From: Verrucomicrobiota bacterium
Lineage (GTDB): Bacteria; Verrucomicrobiota; Verrucomicrobiia; Limisphaerales; JAEYXS01
Length of the DNA stretch: 64,000 nucleotides
Direction: 5' to 3'
NCBI GenBank assembly: GCA_023431185.1
Contig: JAEYXS010000054.1
Location: forward strand, 1 to 64,000
Positions 52,800-62,049 of this stretch are shown in pieces. Each line of letters opens with the position of its first letter. Within the stretch, counting starts at the first letter, position 1. The position numbers and the translations under genes are program-made. Below the pieces are notes generated by a model that saw only the letters and a list, made by a program, of their open reading frames with translations, was not told where the DNA came from and ran no database searches.

Positions 52800-55007
52800 C
52801 TACTTCGCTAGCATCTCCCTCACCTTCCCCGCATCCTTCGTTGGCGCCTGGCATTCCGTCCCCGTGCACAGATACACCAGCGCTCCATCCTTCGCCGGCA
52901 ACGTCTTCGCGAACTCCTCCACCGGCCCCACATTTCCCAGCACCACCTTGCGCGGCTGATACACACTGTGCGCCGCTTTCAGCAATTCCCTCGCCCCCGC
53001 GCTCTTCGCATCCCCTGCGATCACCACCCGCCGCGGCTCCTCCGTCCAGAAATCCAGCGCCAGCAACGCATACGGCATCGCCTGCGGCATCCGCTGCATC
53101 TTCGGTGAGAACAGTCGCAACGTCGCCTCCGCCTTCTCGCGATATTCTTTCTTGTCCGTGATCGCCGCCAGCTTGAACAACGCCAGCGCCGCCACCGAGT
53201 TCGCCGACGGCATCGCCCCGTCATAATCCTCCTTCGCGTTCACGATCAGATCCTTCGCGCCCACGCTCTGGAAGAACCCGCCATCCTCCTTGTCATAAAA
53301 CCGCACCACCATCTGGTCTGCCAACCCGATCGCGAACTCCAGATGCTCCGGCTTCAACGTCGCCTCATACAGCTCCAGCACACCCGCGAAGAGAAACGCA
53401 TACGCATCGAAGAGCTGCACCTCATCCCGCTCACCCTCGCGCCAGCGATGATACAACGTTTTCGTCTTCTCATCCCACAGCTTCGCCTTCAGGAACGCGA
53501 TGTTCCTCTCCGCCGCCTTCAGGTAATCCTCCTCGCCCAGCACCACCCCCGCGCGCGCCATCGCCCCCAGCATCATCCCGTTCCACGACGCCAGCACCTT
53601 GTCATCCAGATGCGGCCGCACCCGCTTCTGCTGCGTCGCGAACATCTTCTCCTTAGCACTCGCCAGCAGCTTCACCTCCGCCGGTGCCAGGTTCGTATCC
53701 ACGATGCTCAACACATTCAGATTCTTCAGCGGCTCCGGATGACTGTGATCCTCAAAATTTCCTTTATCCGTGATCCCAAAATACCGGATGGCCACCTTCG
53801 CCTCCTCCGCGCTCAACAGCGTTTCCAATTCCTTCTTCGTCCAGCAATAGAACTTCCCCTCATGCCCCTCGCTGTCCGCGTCCTCGGCCGAATAAAATCC
53901 GCCCTCCGCATGCGTCATGTCCCGCAATACATAGCGGATGATATCCTTGGCCGTCTCCGCGTGCTGCGTCCCGCCGCTCACCAGATACGCGTCCAGATAG
54001 AGCTGCACCAGTTGCGCATTGTCATACAGCATCTTCTCGAAATGCGGCACCAGCCACCGCTCATCCACCGAGTAACGCGCAAACCCGCCGCCCAATTGGT
54101 CATACATCCCGCCCGCCGCCATCCGCTCGCACGTATGCAACACCATGTTGACCGCCTCCTGATCCTTGAATTGCTGCCCCGCGCTCAACAGAAAGAGCGG
54201 CTGCGAAGGCCGTGGAAACTTCGGTGCTCCGCCGAACCCGCCCCAATGCGGATCATAATCCTCCTTCAACGTCACCAGCGCCCGCTGCACGATCGAGGCG
54301 TGCAACAGCGCGTTCGTATCCCGCTCCGGCATCGTGAAGGCCGCCAGTTGCTGCGTCAGCCCCTTCGCCGTCTCCTCCACATCCGCCCGCCGCGTCGTCC
54401 ACACCTCATGCACCTTGTGCAGCAGCTCCAGAAAACTCGGCTTACCATACTTCGGCTCCGGCGGGAAATACGTCCCTGCGTAGAACGGCTGCAAGTTCGT
54501 CGTCAGAAAACAGTTCAACGGCCAGCCGCCGCTCCCCGTCAAAGCCTGCGCCGCCGTCATATAGATCTTGTCCACATCCGGCCGCTCCTCGCGATCCACC
54601 TTGATGCTCACAAAATGTTCGTTCAGGAATTTCGCCACCGCCTCGCTCTCAAACGACTCCCGCTCCATCACATGACACCAGTGACACGTCGAATACCCGA
54701 TGCTCACCAGGATCGGCTTGTCCTCCTTCCGCGCCTTCGCGAACGCCTCTTCCCCCCACGGATACCAATCCACCGGATTATGCTGATGCTGCAGTAGATA
54801 CGGCGATTTCTCCTTCGCCAGACGGTTCGTGTGTTTATGCGACATAACAGAAACGGAATTCGTGACCGGGACAGAATTGGTAAGTGCGATAGAATTTGTT
54901 GCCGCCGCCCCCTCTGGCACCTTGACCGTTTGCGAACAGCCCGCCGCCGTCAACAAAACCCCCGCCAAAGAAAGCCACGCGTGACTTGGACGTGAAAACA
55001 AAAACAT
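52800..55007 (-). CDS. DUF255/YyaL-type thioredoxin-domain lipoprotein
   Basis: 735 residues from the ATG at 55007. The start gives a lipoprotein signal (lipobox LTAAGC, Cys about 24), then a Thr/Asn/Ser/Val-rich linker with repeated TNSV. The family core begins NRLAKEKSPYLLQHQHNPVD. The thioredoxin-like site STCHWCHVMERESF has a CHWC motif at about 108-111, in place of thioredoxin CGPC. The rest is an alpha/alpha barrel (GGFYSAEDADSEGHEGKFY). Most members are cytoplasmic, so the lipoprotein form is notable. The reaction is unknown. The frame upstream of 55007 is unlikely to be coding. Confidence 0.88.
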   Translation of the reverse strand: MFLFSRPSHAWLSLAGVLLTAAGCSQTVKVPEGAAATNSIALTNSVPVTNSVSVMSHKHTNRLAKEKSPYLLQHQHNPVDWYPWGEEAFAKARKEDKPILVSIGYSTCHWCHVMERESFESEAVAKFLNEHFVSIKVDREERPDVDKIYMTAAQALTGSGGWPLNCFLTTNLQPFYAGTYFPPEPKYGKPSFLELLHKVHEVWTTRRADVEETAKGLTQQLAAFTMPERDTNALLHASIVQRALVTLKEDYDPHWGGFGGAPKFPRPSQPLFLLSAGQQFKDQEAVNMVLHTCERMAAGGMYDQLGGGFARYSVDERWLVPHFEKMLYDNAQLVQLYLDAYLVSGGTQHAETAKDIIRYVLRDMTHAEGGFYSAEDADSEGHEGKFYCWTKKELETLLSAEEAKVAIRYFGITDKGNFEDHSHPEPLKNLNVLSIVDTNLAPAEVKLLASAKEKMFATQQKRVRPHLDDKVLASWNGMMLGAMARAGVVLGEEDYLKAAERNIAFLKAKLWDEKTKTLYHRWREGERDEVQLFDAYAFLFAGVLELYEATLKPEHLEFAIGLADQMVVRFYDKEDGGFFQSVGAKDLIVNAKEDYDGAMPSANSVAALALFKLAAITDKKEYREKAEATLRLFSPKMQRMPQAMPYALLALDFWTEEPRRVVIAGDAKSAGARELLKAAHSVYQPRKVVLGNVGPVEEFAKTLPAKDGALVYLCTGTECQAPTKDAGKVREMLAK

Positions 55008-55330
55008 TGGTGCCAATCTACCCATTCTCTGCTGAACGTCAAAGCCGCAATCCCCTCTCCCAATCGTTCTCGTCCTCGTCGTGAACCCCGCGCCGTAAGG
55101 TCGGGGCGTCCCAAATTCCGGCCTATTATTAAACCTATCGGACCTATAAGCCCTATTCTTTCCGACTCTCGATGTTCGATGTTGGAAGTTCGGTGTTCGA
55201 TGTTTTTCCATCCCCTTCTTTTCCCGTCCCCCTTTTCCGAGTATTCTGCGTATTCCGTGGTTCCCCTCCCTCTGAAAACTGAACACTGAAAACTTGCAAC
55301 TCCTTTCTCCTTTTGTTGCCCTATCCCTGA
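55008..55330. other. Intergenic region with several repeat types
   Basis: About 320 nt between divergent genes with no gene. It holds the 38-nt motif (55229-55266), a near-tandem stretch from 55168 to 55205 with repeated TTCGATGTT and GTTCGG units, and a tandem-like AACTGAA/ACTGAAAACT run at 55274-55297. Such runs are common between genes in several bacterial phyla; no function is known. It also must hold the promoters of both flanking genes. Confidence 0.55.
55229..55266 (+). repeat. 38-nt dispersed intergenic motif, copy 2
   Basis: CCCCTTTTCCG, two GTATTC units and GGTTCCCC, matching 441-478 at 34 of 38 positions. The copy ends 64 nt before the ATG of the DUF885 gene. Confidence 0.5.
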
Positions 55331-57088
55331 ATGAAAGCCCTCACCCTGCTTGCCTGCTGCCTCTTCAGCCTCGCCCTCCTTGCTGCCGAGTCACCCAAGC
55401 AGTCCGCAGAATCCGTCAAGCTCCACACCCTCTTCGATGCCGAGTGGGAACACACGATGCGCACCCAGCCCACTTGGGCCTCCCATCTCGGCGACCGCCG
55501 TTACAACGACCAATGGCCCGACCTCAGCCTCGCCGCCATCGAACGCGAAAACCTTCGCTCCAGCAACACCCTCAAACAGATCCAATCCATCGACCGCACC
55601 AAACTCCCCACCGCCGACCAGCTCAACTACGACCTCTTCCGCTGGCGACTGGAATTGGAACTCGAAGGCTTCCGCTTCGGCGAACATCTCCTCCCCGTCA
55701 ACCAGCGCGGCGGCATCCAGACCGAAGATGAACTCGGCGATGCCCTCCGTTTCCAGACCGTGAAAGATTATGAGGACTGGATCGCCCGCCTGAACTCCTT
55801 CGGCCTTATGATGGACCAGACCATCGCCCTCATGCGCGAAGGAATGAAGCGCGGCATCGTCCAGCCTCAGATCGTCATGCAACGCGTCCCCGCCCAGATC
55901 CAAAAACAACGCGTCGCTCAACCCGAACAAAGCCCCTTCTACAAACCCTTCCGTGATATTCCCTCCTTAATTAGCAGCACCGACCGCGAACGCCTCATCG
56001 CCTCCGCCAAACAAGCCTTGAACACCTCCGTCCTCCCCGCCTTCGCCCGCTTCGATACCTTCTTCAATCAAGAGTATCTCCCCGCCTGCCTCCCCGGTAT
56101 CGGTGCCTGGCGCCTGCCCGACGGCCAGGCCCGCTACGCCTACGCCGCCCGCGTCTTCACCACGACCAAACTTACGCCCGAAGCGATCCACAACATCGGC
56201 CTCAGCGAAGTCGCCCGCATCCGTGGCGAGATGGAAAAGGTCAAGGCCCAAGCCGGTTTCAAAGGCACGTTGCCCGAGTTCTTCACCTTCCTGCGCACCG
56301 ACAAACAATTCTTCTGTGAAACTCCGCAACGCCTCTTCATGGAATACGCCGCCACCTCCAAACGCATCGATCCCTTGCTCGTCAAACTCTTCCGCACTTT
56401 GCCCCGCACACCCTATGGCCTCGAAGCGATTCCCGCCAAGATCGCCCCCGACACCACCACCGCCTATTACCGTCAGCCCGCCGCCGATGGCTCGCGCGCT
56501 GGCACCTATTTCGTGAACCTCTACCGCCCCGAAGTCCGCCCGCGCTGGGAGATGATGGCCCTCTCACTCCACGAAGCCGTTCCCGGCCACCACTTCCAGA
56601 TCGCCCTCGCCCAAGAACAAGGCGCGTTACCAAACTTCCGCCGCCATTCCGGCTACACCGCCTACGTCGAAGGCTGGGGCCTCTACGCCGAGTCCCTCGG
56701 CGATGAACTCGGCCTCTACGACGATCCCTACTCCAAGATGGGCCAGCTCACCTACGAGATGTGGCGTGCCGTGCGCCTCGTCGTGGACACTGGCATCCAC
56801 GCCCTCCAATGGGACCGCGACCGCGCCATCGCCTTCTTCCGCGACAACGCGCCAAAAGCCGAGCAAGACATCATCAACGAAGTGGATCGTTACATCTCCT
56901 GGCCCGGTCAGGCCCTTGCTTACAAGATCGGCGAACTGAAGATCAAAGAATTACGCGCCCGTGCCACCAAACAGCTCGGCGACAAATTCGACATCAAAGA
57001 ATTCCACGACTTCATCCTCCTCGGCGGCTCCATGCCCCTGGAGATCCTGGAAGCCCGCGTCAACGCCTGGTTGCAGGAGAAAAGATAA
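55331..57088 (+). CDS. Exported DUF885 family protein (peptidase-like)
   Basis: 585 residues with an N-terminal signal sequence (MKALTLLACCLFSLALLAAE). The family core is long, helical and zinc-peptidase-like. The motif HEAVPGHHFQIALAQEQG at about residues 413-430 carries two histidine ligands and a glutamate, and GWGLYAESLGDELGLYDDP follows. DUF885 proteins are thought to be metallo-carboxypeptidases, but few have been tested. It follows the 38-nt motif. Confidence 0.9.
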   Translation: MKALTLLACCLFSLALLAAESPKQSAESVKLHTLFDAEWEHTMRTQPTWASHLGDRRYNDQWPDLSLAAIERENLRSSNTLKQIQSIDRTKLPTADQLNYDLFRWRLELELEGFRFGEHLLPVNQRGGIQTEDELGDALRFQTVKDYEDWIARLNSFGLMMDQTIALMREGMKRGIVQPQIVMQRVPAQIQKQRVAQPEQSPFYKPFRDIPSLISSTDRERLIASAKQALNTSVLPAFARFDTFFNQEYLPACLPGIGAWRLPDGQARYAYAARVFTTTKLTPEAIHNIGLSEVARIRGEMEKVKAQAGFKGTLPEFFTFLRTDKQFFCETPQRLFMEYAATSKRIDPLLVKLFRTLPRTPYGLEAIPAKIAPDTTTAYYRQPAADGSRAGTYFVNLYRPEVRPRWEMMALSLHEAVPGHHFQIALAQEQGALPNFRRHSGYTAYVEGWGLYAESLGDELGLYDDPYSKMGQLTYEMWRAVRLVVDTGIHALQWDRDRAIAFFRDNAPKAEQDIINEVDRYISWPGQALAYKIGELKIKELRARATKQLGDKFDIKEFHDFILLGGSMPLEILEARVNAWLQEKR

Positions 57089-57108
57089 CTCCTTAATACT
57101 GGTCACTA

Positions 57109-57128
57109 GGAACTGAAAATCCAGTTCC
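57109..57128. terminator. Hairpin between DUF885 gene and nadA
   Basis: GGAACTG and CAGTTCC form a 7-bp stem with a 6-nt loop, 20 nt after the DUF885 stop in a convergent gap. There is no good U-tract on either strand, so the terminator call is weak. Confidence 0.3.
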
Positions 57129-57182
57129 GTGCAGTTTCAACCCGGCCCTGCAAGGGCTTGGGGATTCCCCGTTCTTCACCAA

Positions 57183-58187
57183 CTATTCCGGCCTCGCCGA
57201 GATCTCCAGCATCCGCTCGATCGGCAACCGCGCCCGCTCGATGATCTCCTTCGGCAGCTCCACCTGCGGGCTCAAATTGAGCATGCAATCATAGAGTTTC
57301 TCGAGCGTGTTCATCTTCATGAAGTGACATTCGTTGCACCGGCAATTCTCTGTCGGTGCCGGGATGAACGTCTTGCCCGGGCACTCCTTCTGCAAGCGAT
57401 GCAGCATGCCCGCTTCCGTCGCGATGATGATCTCCTTCGCCGGGGATTTCTGGCAATACGTCACCATCTTCTCCGTGGAGCAAACCTCATCCGCCAGCAT
57501 CCGCACGGCCTTCGTGCATTCCGGATGCGCCACCAGCGGCGCATTCGGGTACTCCTGCCGGATCTTCGAGATGGCCGCGTGTGTCCACTCCACGTGCACG
57601 TAGCAATTGCCCTTCCACAACGTCATCGGGCGACCCGTCTTCTCCATCACCCAGGAGCCGAGATTCTCATCCGGCACGAAGAGCAGGTCCTTGTCCTTCG
57701 GCGCCGCGTTCACGATCTTCATCGCATTACCGCTCGTCACGATCACATCGCTGAGTGCCTTCACCTCCGCGCTGCAGTTGATATACGCGATCGTGTAAAA
57801 ATTCGGATTCGTCGCCTGAAATGCTTTCAATTTGTCACCCGGGCAACTCTCTTCCAGAGAGCAACCCGCATCTTTGTCCGGCAAAATGACGACCTTGTTC
57901 GGGTTCAGGATCTTCGCCGTCTCCGCCATGAAATGAACCCCGCAGAAAACGATCACATCCGCGCTCGTCTTCGCTGCCTGCTGCGCGAGTCCAAGCGAGT
58001 CACCCACATAATCCGCCACGTCCTGGATCTCGGACACCTGATAGTTGTGCGCGAGGATGATGGCGTTGAGCTTCTTCTTCAGCTCCAGGATTTTACGCGA
58101 CAAGGCATCATACTGCGCCGGAGGCATGGGCTTCCGGAGTCCAAAACGATCCACCCCTGCCGGGGCAATCTCCGTCAAATCGATCAT
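57183..58187 (-). CDS. nadA: Quinolinate synthase
   Basis: Condenses iminoaspartate and dihydroxyacetone phosphate to quinolinate in NAD synthesis, using a 4Fe-4S cluster. The 334 residues include ILAHNYQVSEIQDVADYVGD and VIVFCGVHFMAETAKIL. The three family cysteines are in DAGCSLEE, VAHPECTKAV and ENCRCNECHFMKMNT. No nadB or nadC lies nearby. It is transcribed alone or with the two genes downstream of 58242. Confidence 0.96.
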   Translation of the reverse strand: MIDLTEIAPAGVDRFGLRKPMPPAQYDALSRKILELKKKLNAIILAHNYQVSEIQDVADYVGDSLGLAQQAAKTSADVIVFCGVHFMAETAKILNPNKVVILPDKDAGCSLEESCPGDKLKAFQATNPNFYTIAYINCSAEVKALSDVIVTSGNAMKIVNAAPKDKDLLFVPDENLGSWVMEKTGRPMTLWKGNCYVHVEWTHAAISKIRQEYPNAPLVAHPECTKAVRMLADEVCSTEKMVTYCQKSPAKEIIIATEAGMLHRLQKECPGKTFIPAPTENCRCNECHFMKMNTLEKLYDCMLNLSPQVELPKEIIERARLPIERMLEISARPE

Positions 58188-58241
58188 GCCCCGACACTAC
58201 GATTGACCGGCCCATGCGTCAACGGGCGGTTAGCCCTATTG

Positions 58242-58835
58242 TCAAGACCCTCCAAACAACCATTTCACCAAACCGATCCCCAGAAACAAGATCAACGGAA
58301 ACGTGACCGGCCAGAACCTCACCACCCCGCGGATGACTTCCCGGGCACGCTCGCCCAACAATCGCCAGATGGCCCCGGAGATGATGAACGAGGTGATCAC
58401 CAGCACGCCCAAGATGGGGAACCACAACGCTCCGATATCCCGGCGGCCACCCCGCTCAAGCCACACGCCGATCAGGCATAACTGCACCAGATACGCCAGA
58501 CAGAACAAAATCCCCTTCGCCACTTCACCCGGCGTCCGGCTCGCCGCCCGGATGAAACCCGGCGCTTCGCCACGCCGCTTGCAGATCCCCTTTTCCCGGC
58601 GCATCGCCTGGTAGGTGGCCTCCTCGTGCGCGATATCATCGTCTTCAGTTTCCTCGCCTCGTTCAGCCGCCGCCTGCGTCATCGCCCGCAGATCCGCTGC
58701 CACGTCTCCGGTCTTGGACTGTTGCTTGAGCCGCCAGTAAACTTCCTGGTTCAACCCCAGCCGGCTGGCCTCCGCCGCGTCATCCGGTAACGGCGGCGGC
58801 CTGTGCCCTGAAGAATTATCCGCCGGCATTTGCAT
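58242..58835 (-). CDS. Membrane protein with an acidic N-terminal half
   Basis: 197 residues. The N-terminal half is soluble and charged, with helix-like LNQEVYWRLKQQSKTGDVAA and an acidic run EETEDDDIAHEE. Two or three membrane segments follow from about residue 107 (GILFCLAYLVQLCLIGVWL, LWFPILGVLVITSFIISGAI, FPLILFLGIGLVKWLF). It is unrecognised. It lies 9 nt after the flavin-reductase gene, so the pair is co-transcribed. Confidence 0.75.
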   Translation of the reverse strand: MQMPADNSSGHRPPPLPDDAAEASRLGLNQEVYWRLKQQSKTGDVAADLRAMTQAAAERGEETEDDDIAHEEATYQAMRREKGICKRRGEAPGFIRAASRTPGEVAKGILFCLAYLVQLCLIGVWLERGGRRDIGALWFPILGVLVITSFIISGAIWRLLGERAREVIRGVVRFWPVTFPLILFLGIGLVKWLFGGS

Positions 58836-58844
58836 AGGAGAAAC

Positions 58845-59444
58845 CTATTTGCGATACCGCACCATGAAGCCCACCTCCGCCGTCTCCAGATCCGACCTCC
58901 GCTGCTCCGCGAGCACCTTGCCATACACCACCACATCCCGCGCGAACATGTTCACACGCTTCGCGAACGTCTCGCTCAGCTTGCCTTCGACCACGTCTTC
59001 CTTGTCCTGAAACGCCATCGCATAAGGCATGGACCACGCATACGATTGCCGCGCCACCGTGCGGATCTGATCCGTCACCGTCAGCCCTTTTTCGAATGAG
59101 CCGACCACCGACGCGATGAGCTTGCCCGCATACTCCTTCCAGAAATGATCGAGGAAATTCTTCAACGTGCTGCTGATGCTCCCGTGATAATCCGGCGTCC
59201 CCACCACGATGACATCTGCTTTCAATACGCGTTCACGAACAGGTGCATAATACTCCGCCTTGAAAGCCGTCTCGGGATTGAAGAGCGGCAGAGGTTCGAG
59301 GCTCAGATCCAGCACATCCACGATGCCCCCGCGCTTTTTGATGTGCTCTGCTACCTGCATCATCACCGTGCCGGTGACCGATCTCTGCGCCGGACTGCCG
59401 ATGACCACCAATACTTTTACCGCTGCATCTTCTTCAGCAAACAT
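58845..59444 (-). CDS. NADPH-dependent FMN reductase family protein
   Basis: A flavodoxin-fold oxidoreductase, 199 residues from the ATG at 59444. Motifs are VLVVIGSPAQRSVTG at the flavin-phosphate loop and VIVVGTPDYHGSISSTLKNF. These match the NADPH_FMN_reductase family (SsuE/ArsH/quinone-reductase-like). The physiological acceptor is unknown. The longer frame from 59498 is not supported by family length. Confidence 0.88.
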   Translation of the reverse strand: MFAEEDAAVKVLVVIGSPAQRSVTGTVMMQVAEHIKKRGGIVDVLDLSLEPLPLFNPETAFKAEYYAPVRERVLKADVIVVGTPDYHGSISSTLKNFLDHFWKEYAGKLIASVVGSFEKGLTVTDQIRTVARQSYAWSMPYAMAFQDKEDVVEGKLSETFAKRVNMFARDVVVYGKVLAEQRRSDLETAEVGFMVRYRK

Positions 59445-59529
59445 GACTGCAACGTAGCAGCCTGAAAGACCGGGCACAACTTCCGTTAAATCGAGCAACG
59501 ATTCACGCTTTTAACTCCTTTAAGGAAAA

Positions 59530-60600
59530 TCAGTCCAGCCATCCCATCATGATACCAAAGCGCACCAGCAAGTAACCCAGCCCCGCCGTCACCGGCAAGG
59601 TGAACACCCACGCCCACACCATGCGCTCCACCACGGACCACTTCACCGCGTTCAGACGCTTCGCCGCGCCGACCCCCATGATGGAAGAAGAAATCACATG
59701 CGTCGTAGAAAGCGGGATGCCCGACATGCTGGCCACCCCGATGACCGTCGCCGCCGTGGTCTCCGCCGCGAAACCATGCACCGGCTGCAAACGCACCATC
59801 TTATGACCAAGTGTCTTGATGATCTTCCAACCGCCCGCCCACGTGCCCGCCGCCATGACCACCGCACAGGTGACCTTGATCCACATGGCCACTTCCAGCT
59901 TCTGGCCCGGAGCCGGCTCCAACGTCTTCAAGAAATCCATGAAGTGGGGCACCTGATCCAGCGCACCCGCCTTCGTCCCCGCCACCAAAGTCAGCGCGAT
60001 GATGCCCATCGTCTTCTGCGCATCGTTCAGACCATGTGCCACCCCCATGCCCATGGCGCTGAAGATCTGCAGGTTTCCGAAAACCGTCTTGACCGTGTTC
60101 GGCCGCCATTTCCGCAAAATATAATACAGGAATCCCATGATCAGAAAGCCCATCACAATGCCAAAAATAGGCGAAACGAACATCGGGATCACCACCTTCT
60201 GCAGAAGTCCGCCCTTCTCCGTGAAATAGATGACATCCCAATTCCCATGCGCCGCCGCCAGCGTGGAACCCACCAGCCCGCCGATCAACGCATGGCTGGA
60301 ACTGGAGGGGATGCCATAATACCAGGTAATCAGATTCCAGACGATGCCCGAGAGCAAACCGCACAAGATCGTGGCCGAAGTCACATAGTCGATATCTACG
60401 AGGCCTTTGCCGATGGTACTGGCGACCGCCGACCCCATCAACGCGCCGAACAGATTGCAGATCGCCGCCAGTGCCACGGCCTGCTTGGGAGTCAGCACCT
60501 TCGTGGCCACGACCGTGGCGATGGAATTCGCCGTATCATGAAACCCGTTGATGTACTCGAAGATCAACGCGACCAGGATGACGCAAAGAATCAATGTCAT
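59530..60600 (-). CDS. pit: PiT-family inorganic phosphate transporter
   Basis: A proton- or sodium-coupled low-affinity phosphate permease, 356 residues with about nine membrane segments. The duplicated family motifs are FEYINGFHDTANSIATVVATK near the N-terminus and GMGVAHGLNDAQKTMGIIAL in the middle. SGIPLSTTHVISSSIMGVG is the second half's signature. It starts 12 nt after the DUF47 gene and is probably controlled together with it. Confidence 0.95.
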   Translation of the reverse strand: MTLILCVILVALIFEYINGFHDTANSIATVVATKVLTPKQAVALAAICNLFGALMGSAVASTIGKGLVDIDYVTSATILCGLLSGIVWNLITWYYGIPSSSSHALIGGLVGSTLAAAHGNWDVIYFTEKGGLLQKVVIPMFVSPIFGIVMGFLIMGFLYYILRKWRPNTVKTVFGNLQIFSAMGMGVAHGLNDAQKTMGIIALTLVAGTKAGALDQVPHFMDFLKTLEPAPGQKLEVAMWIKVTCAVVMAAGTWAGGWKIIKTLGHKMVRLQPVHGFAAETTAATVIGVASMSGIPLSTTHVISSSIMGVGAAKRLNAVKWSVVERMVWAWVFTLPVTAGLGYLLVRFGIMMGWLD

Positions 60601-60612
60601 GAGGGCAGGCGC

Positions 60613-61242
60613 TTACGAATTCTTCAATACGATGTGCGTCACCACGCTGCCCGCATCGCGACAACGGTCGATCACCTTCTCCAGCAGTTCGTAGAGGTCC
60701 TTGGCGATCATCGTCTTGATAGGGTCGTACTTGCCGGAGTAAAGCTCCTTGAGCAGTTCCAGCATCACCTTGTCGGCTTCACCCTCCAGATATTGGAGGC
60801 GGTCGTTCAGTTCCTTCACCTTCTCCAATGGCGGCAGCTTGCGCAGCACCTTCACCATCTGCACCAGGATCTCCGCCGTCTTTTCCACCGCTTCCGCCTG
60901 CCGGCTGAAATCCACATCCTTCAACTGCCCCGCCGCCAGGGAATAGCGCTCGGCGAATTTCTCCACGGTCTTGGGGATCTTGTAGAGGGCGTGCGAGAGC
61001 GCCTCGATCTCCTCGCGTTCCAGCCCGGTGACGAACGTGCGCACCAGTTCCTCGCTGATCTGCTCCGTGATGCGCTTCTCCTTCCGGCGCGTCAGCACAA
61101 ACTCCTCCATGGAGCCCCGCTTGCCCTCGGATTTCAGGAATTCCACAAGCGTGCGGACACTGTTACGCGCCTCTTCCGAACTGGCTTCCAGCAGACCGAA
61201 AAACTTGTCGCCTTCACCAAACAACTGTTGCAATGAAAACAT
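60613..61242 (-). CDS. DUF47 PhoU-like partner of PiT
   Basis: A helical PhoU-like protein, 209 residues from the ATG at 61242. It begins MFSLQQLFGEGDKFFGLLEA and contains LEREEIEALSHALYKIPKTVEKFA and LEGEADKVMLELLKELYSG, the TIGR00153/DUF47 pattern. The TTG at 61272 adds ten residues that do not fit the family. DUF47 and PiT genes are often paired, and DUF47 is thought to control PiT activity. It is first in this two-gene unit. Confidence 0.92.
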   Translation of the reverse strand: MFSLQQLFGEGDKFFGLLEASSEEARNSVRTLVEFLKSEGKRGSMEEFVLTRRKEKRITEQISEELVRTFVTGLEREEIEALSHALYKIPKTVEKFAERYSLAAGQLKDVDFSRQAEAVEKTAEILVQMVKVLRKLPPLEKVKELNDRLQYLEGEADKVMLELLKELYSGKYDPIKTMIAKDLYELLEKVIDRCRDAGSVVTHIVLKNS

Positions 61243-61364
61243 GGGGCAGAAGTTGTCACATAATTGTAACAATTCTGCACGAAGATTTTACAACCTCTTC
61301 TTGCTCAAATGGTTTCAAATAACACGAACTACCCGCCAAAACTCCTCCCCTTGGACCAGCCTGA

Positions 61365-61691
61365 TCAAACTTCAGCCAAAGCAAGGCATTTGACAATTCG
61401 TTCTGCGATCTGGCGACGGCGTTCCTTGATAACCTCGCCGCGTTTGGGTGAGAGTTGAGTTTTGTCCACTGCGTAGATCAAGTCGCACTTCACCAAGGTT
61501 TCCCAGTCCAGACCATCGGCGGCATCCAACATAACCTCATTTGCCTGCGCAATACGGTTGGCCCGCTGGGAAGAACACAGCAGCACATTCACCTGCGGCT
61601 TGTGCTTCACCCGGTCGGGATGGGAAATGATGACCGCAGGATGAGGTCCGGCACCGGGAAAATTCCACGTATAGATCTCCCACGCTTTCAT
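61365..61691 (-). CDS. PemK/MazF-type toxin
   Basis: A predicted mRNA-cleaving toxin, 108 residues. It begins with KAWEIYTWNFPGAGPHPAVI and IISHPDRV, the usual MazF-fold first strands, and then VNVLLCSSQRANR and LVKCDLIYAVDKTQL, the typical S/T and D/L-rich PemK region. It overlaps the antitoxin by 4 nt and follows it, the normal antitoxin-first order. Confidence 0.85.
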   Translation of the reverse strand: MKAWEIYTWNFPGAGPHPAVIISHPDRVKHKPQVNVLLCSSQRANRIAQANEVMLDAADGLDWETLVKCDLIYAVDKTQLSPKRGEVIKERRRQIAERIVKCLALAEV

Positions 61692-61975
61692 GCGTCGAAG
61701 TCAGGTGCTGGCTGAGCGGAAGTAGCTGCCGTCTCGGTCGTCTCCCATTTGTCCTTTTTACGATAAATCTCAGCGAGTGTCCCTTCCGCAAAGGGTTTCA
61801 CATTGACCAAAGGCACCTCCACCACGATACGTGAGACCACTTCGGGAATGCCAAAACGCAAAGCCTGCCGCATCAGGTCGGCCTGGGATAACGACGTCTG
61901 CTTCGCCGCCTTTTTAATCTGCTTTTGCAGATCCGGCGGCAGCATCAGGGGATACGGCGACGATTTCTCAGACAT
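61688..61975 (-). CDS. RHH-type antitoxin
   Basis: 95 residues. The N-terminal ribbon-helix-helix region (PYPLMLPPDLQKQIKKAAKQ, SLSQADLMRQALRFGIPEVV) binds DNA. The C-terminal part (EGTLAEIYRKKDKWETTETA) would wrap the toxin. It precedes the PemK-like toxin with a 4-nt overlap (ATGA), so the pair is co-translated. A 17-nt perfect palindrome lies 9 nt before the start, which suggests autorepression. Confidence 0.85.
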   Translation of the reverse strand: MSEKSSPYPLMLPPDLQKQIKKAAKQTSLSQADLMRQALRFGIPEVVSRIVVEVPLVNVKPFAEGTLAEIYRKKDKWETTETAATSAQPAPDFDA

Positions 61976-61984
61976 GAGGCCAAT

Positions 61985-62001
61985 ATAGAAGAATCTTCTA
62001 T
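61985..62001 (-). promoter_or_regulatory. Antitoxin operator palindrome
   Basis: ATAGAAGAATCTTCTAT: an 8-bp perfect inverted repeat around a single central base, 9 nt upstream of the antitoxin start. Such sites are the expected binding sequences for RHH antitoxins. It may overlap the promoter of the TA operon. Confidence 0.7.
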
Positions 62002-62049
62002 GAAACGCAAGCCGATCTCACAGCCGGTTTTCGAACCAGCAATTTCTAC

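Noticed and set aside
61255..61272. Pho-box-like sequence before the DUF47 gene (two 7-bp blocks with a 4-bp spacer on the minus strand, TTGTTAC and ATGTGAC).
   Set aside because: It lies only 13 nt before the start codon, too close for a PhoB site at a normal -35 position. Each block matches the consensus at only 4 or 5 of 7 bases.
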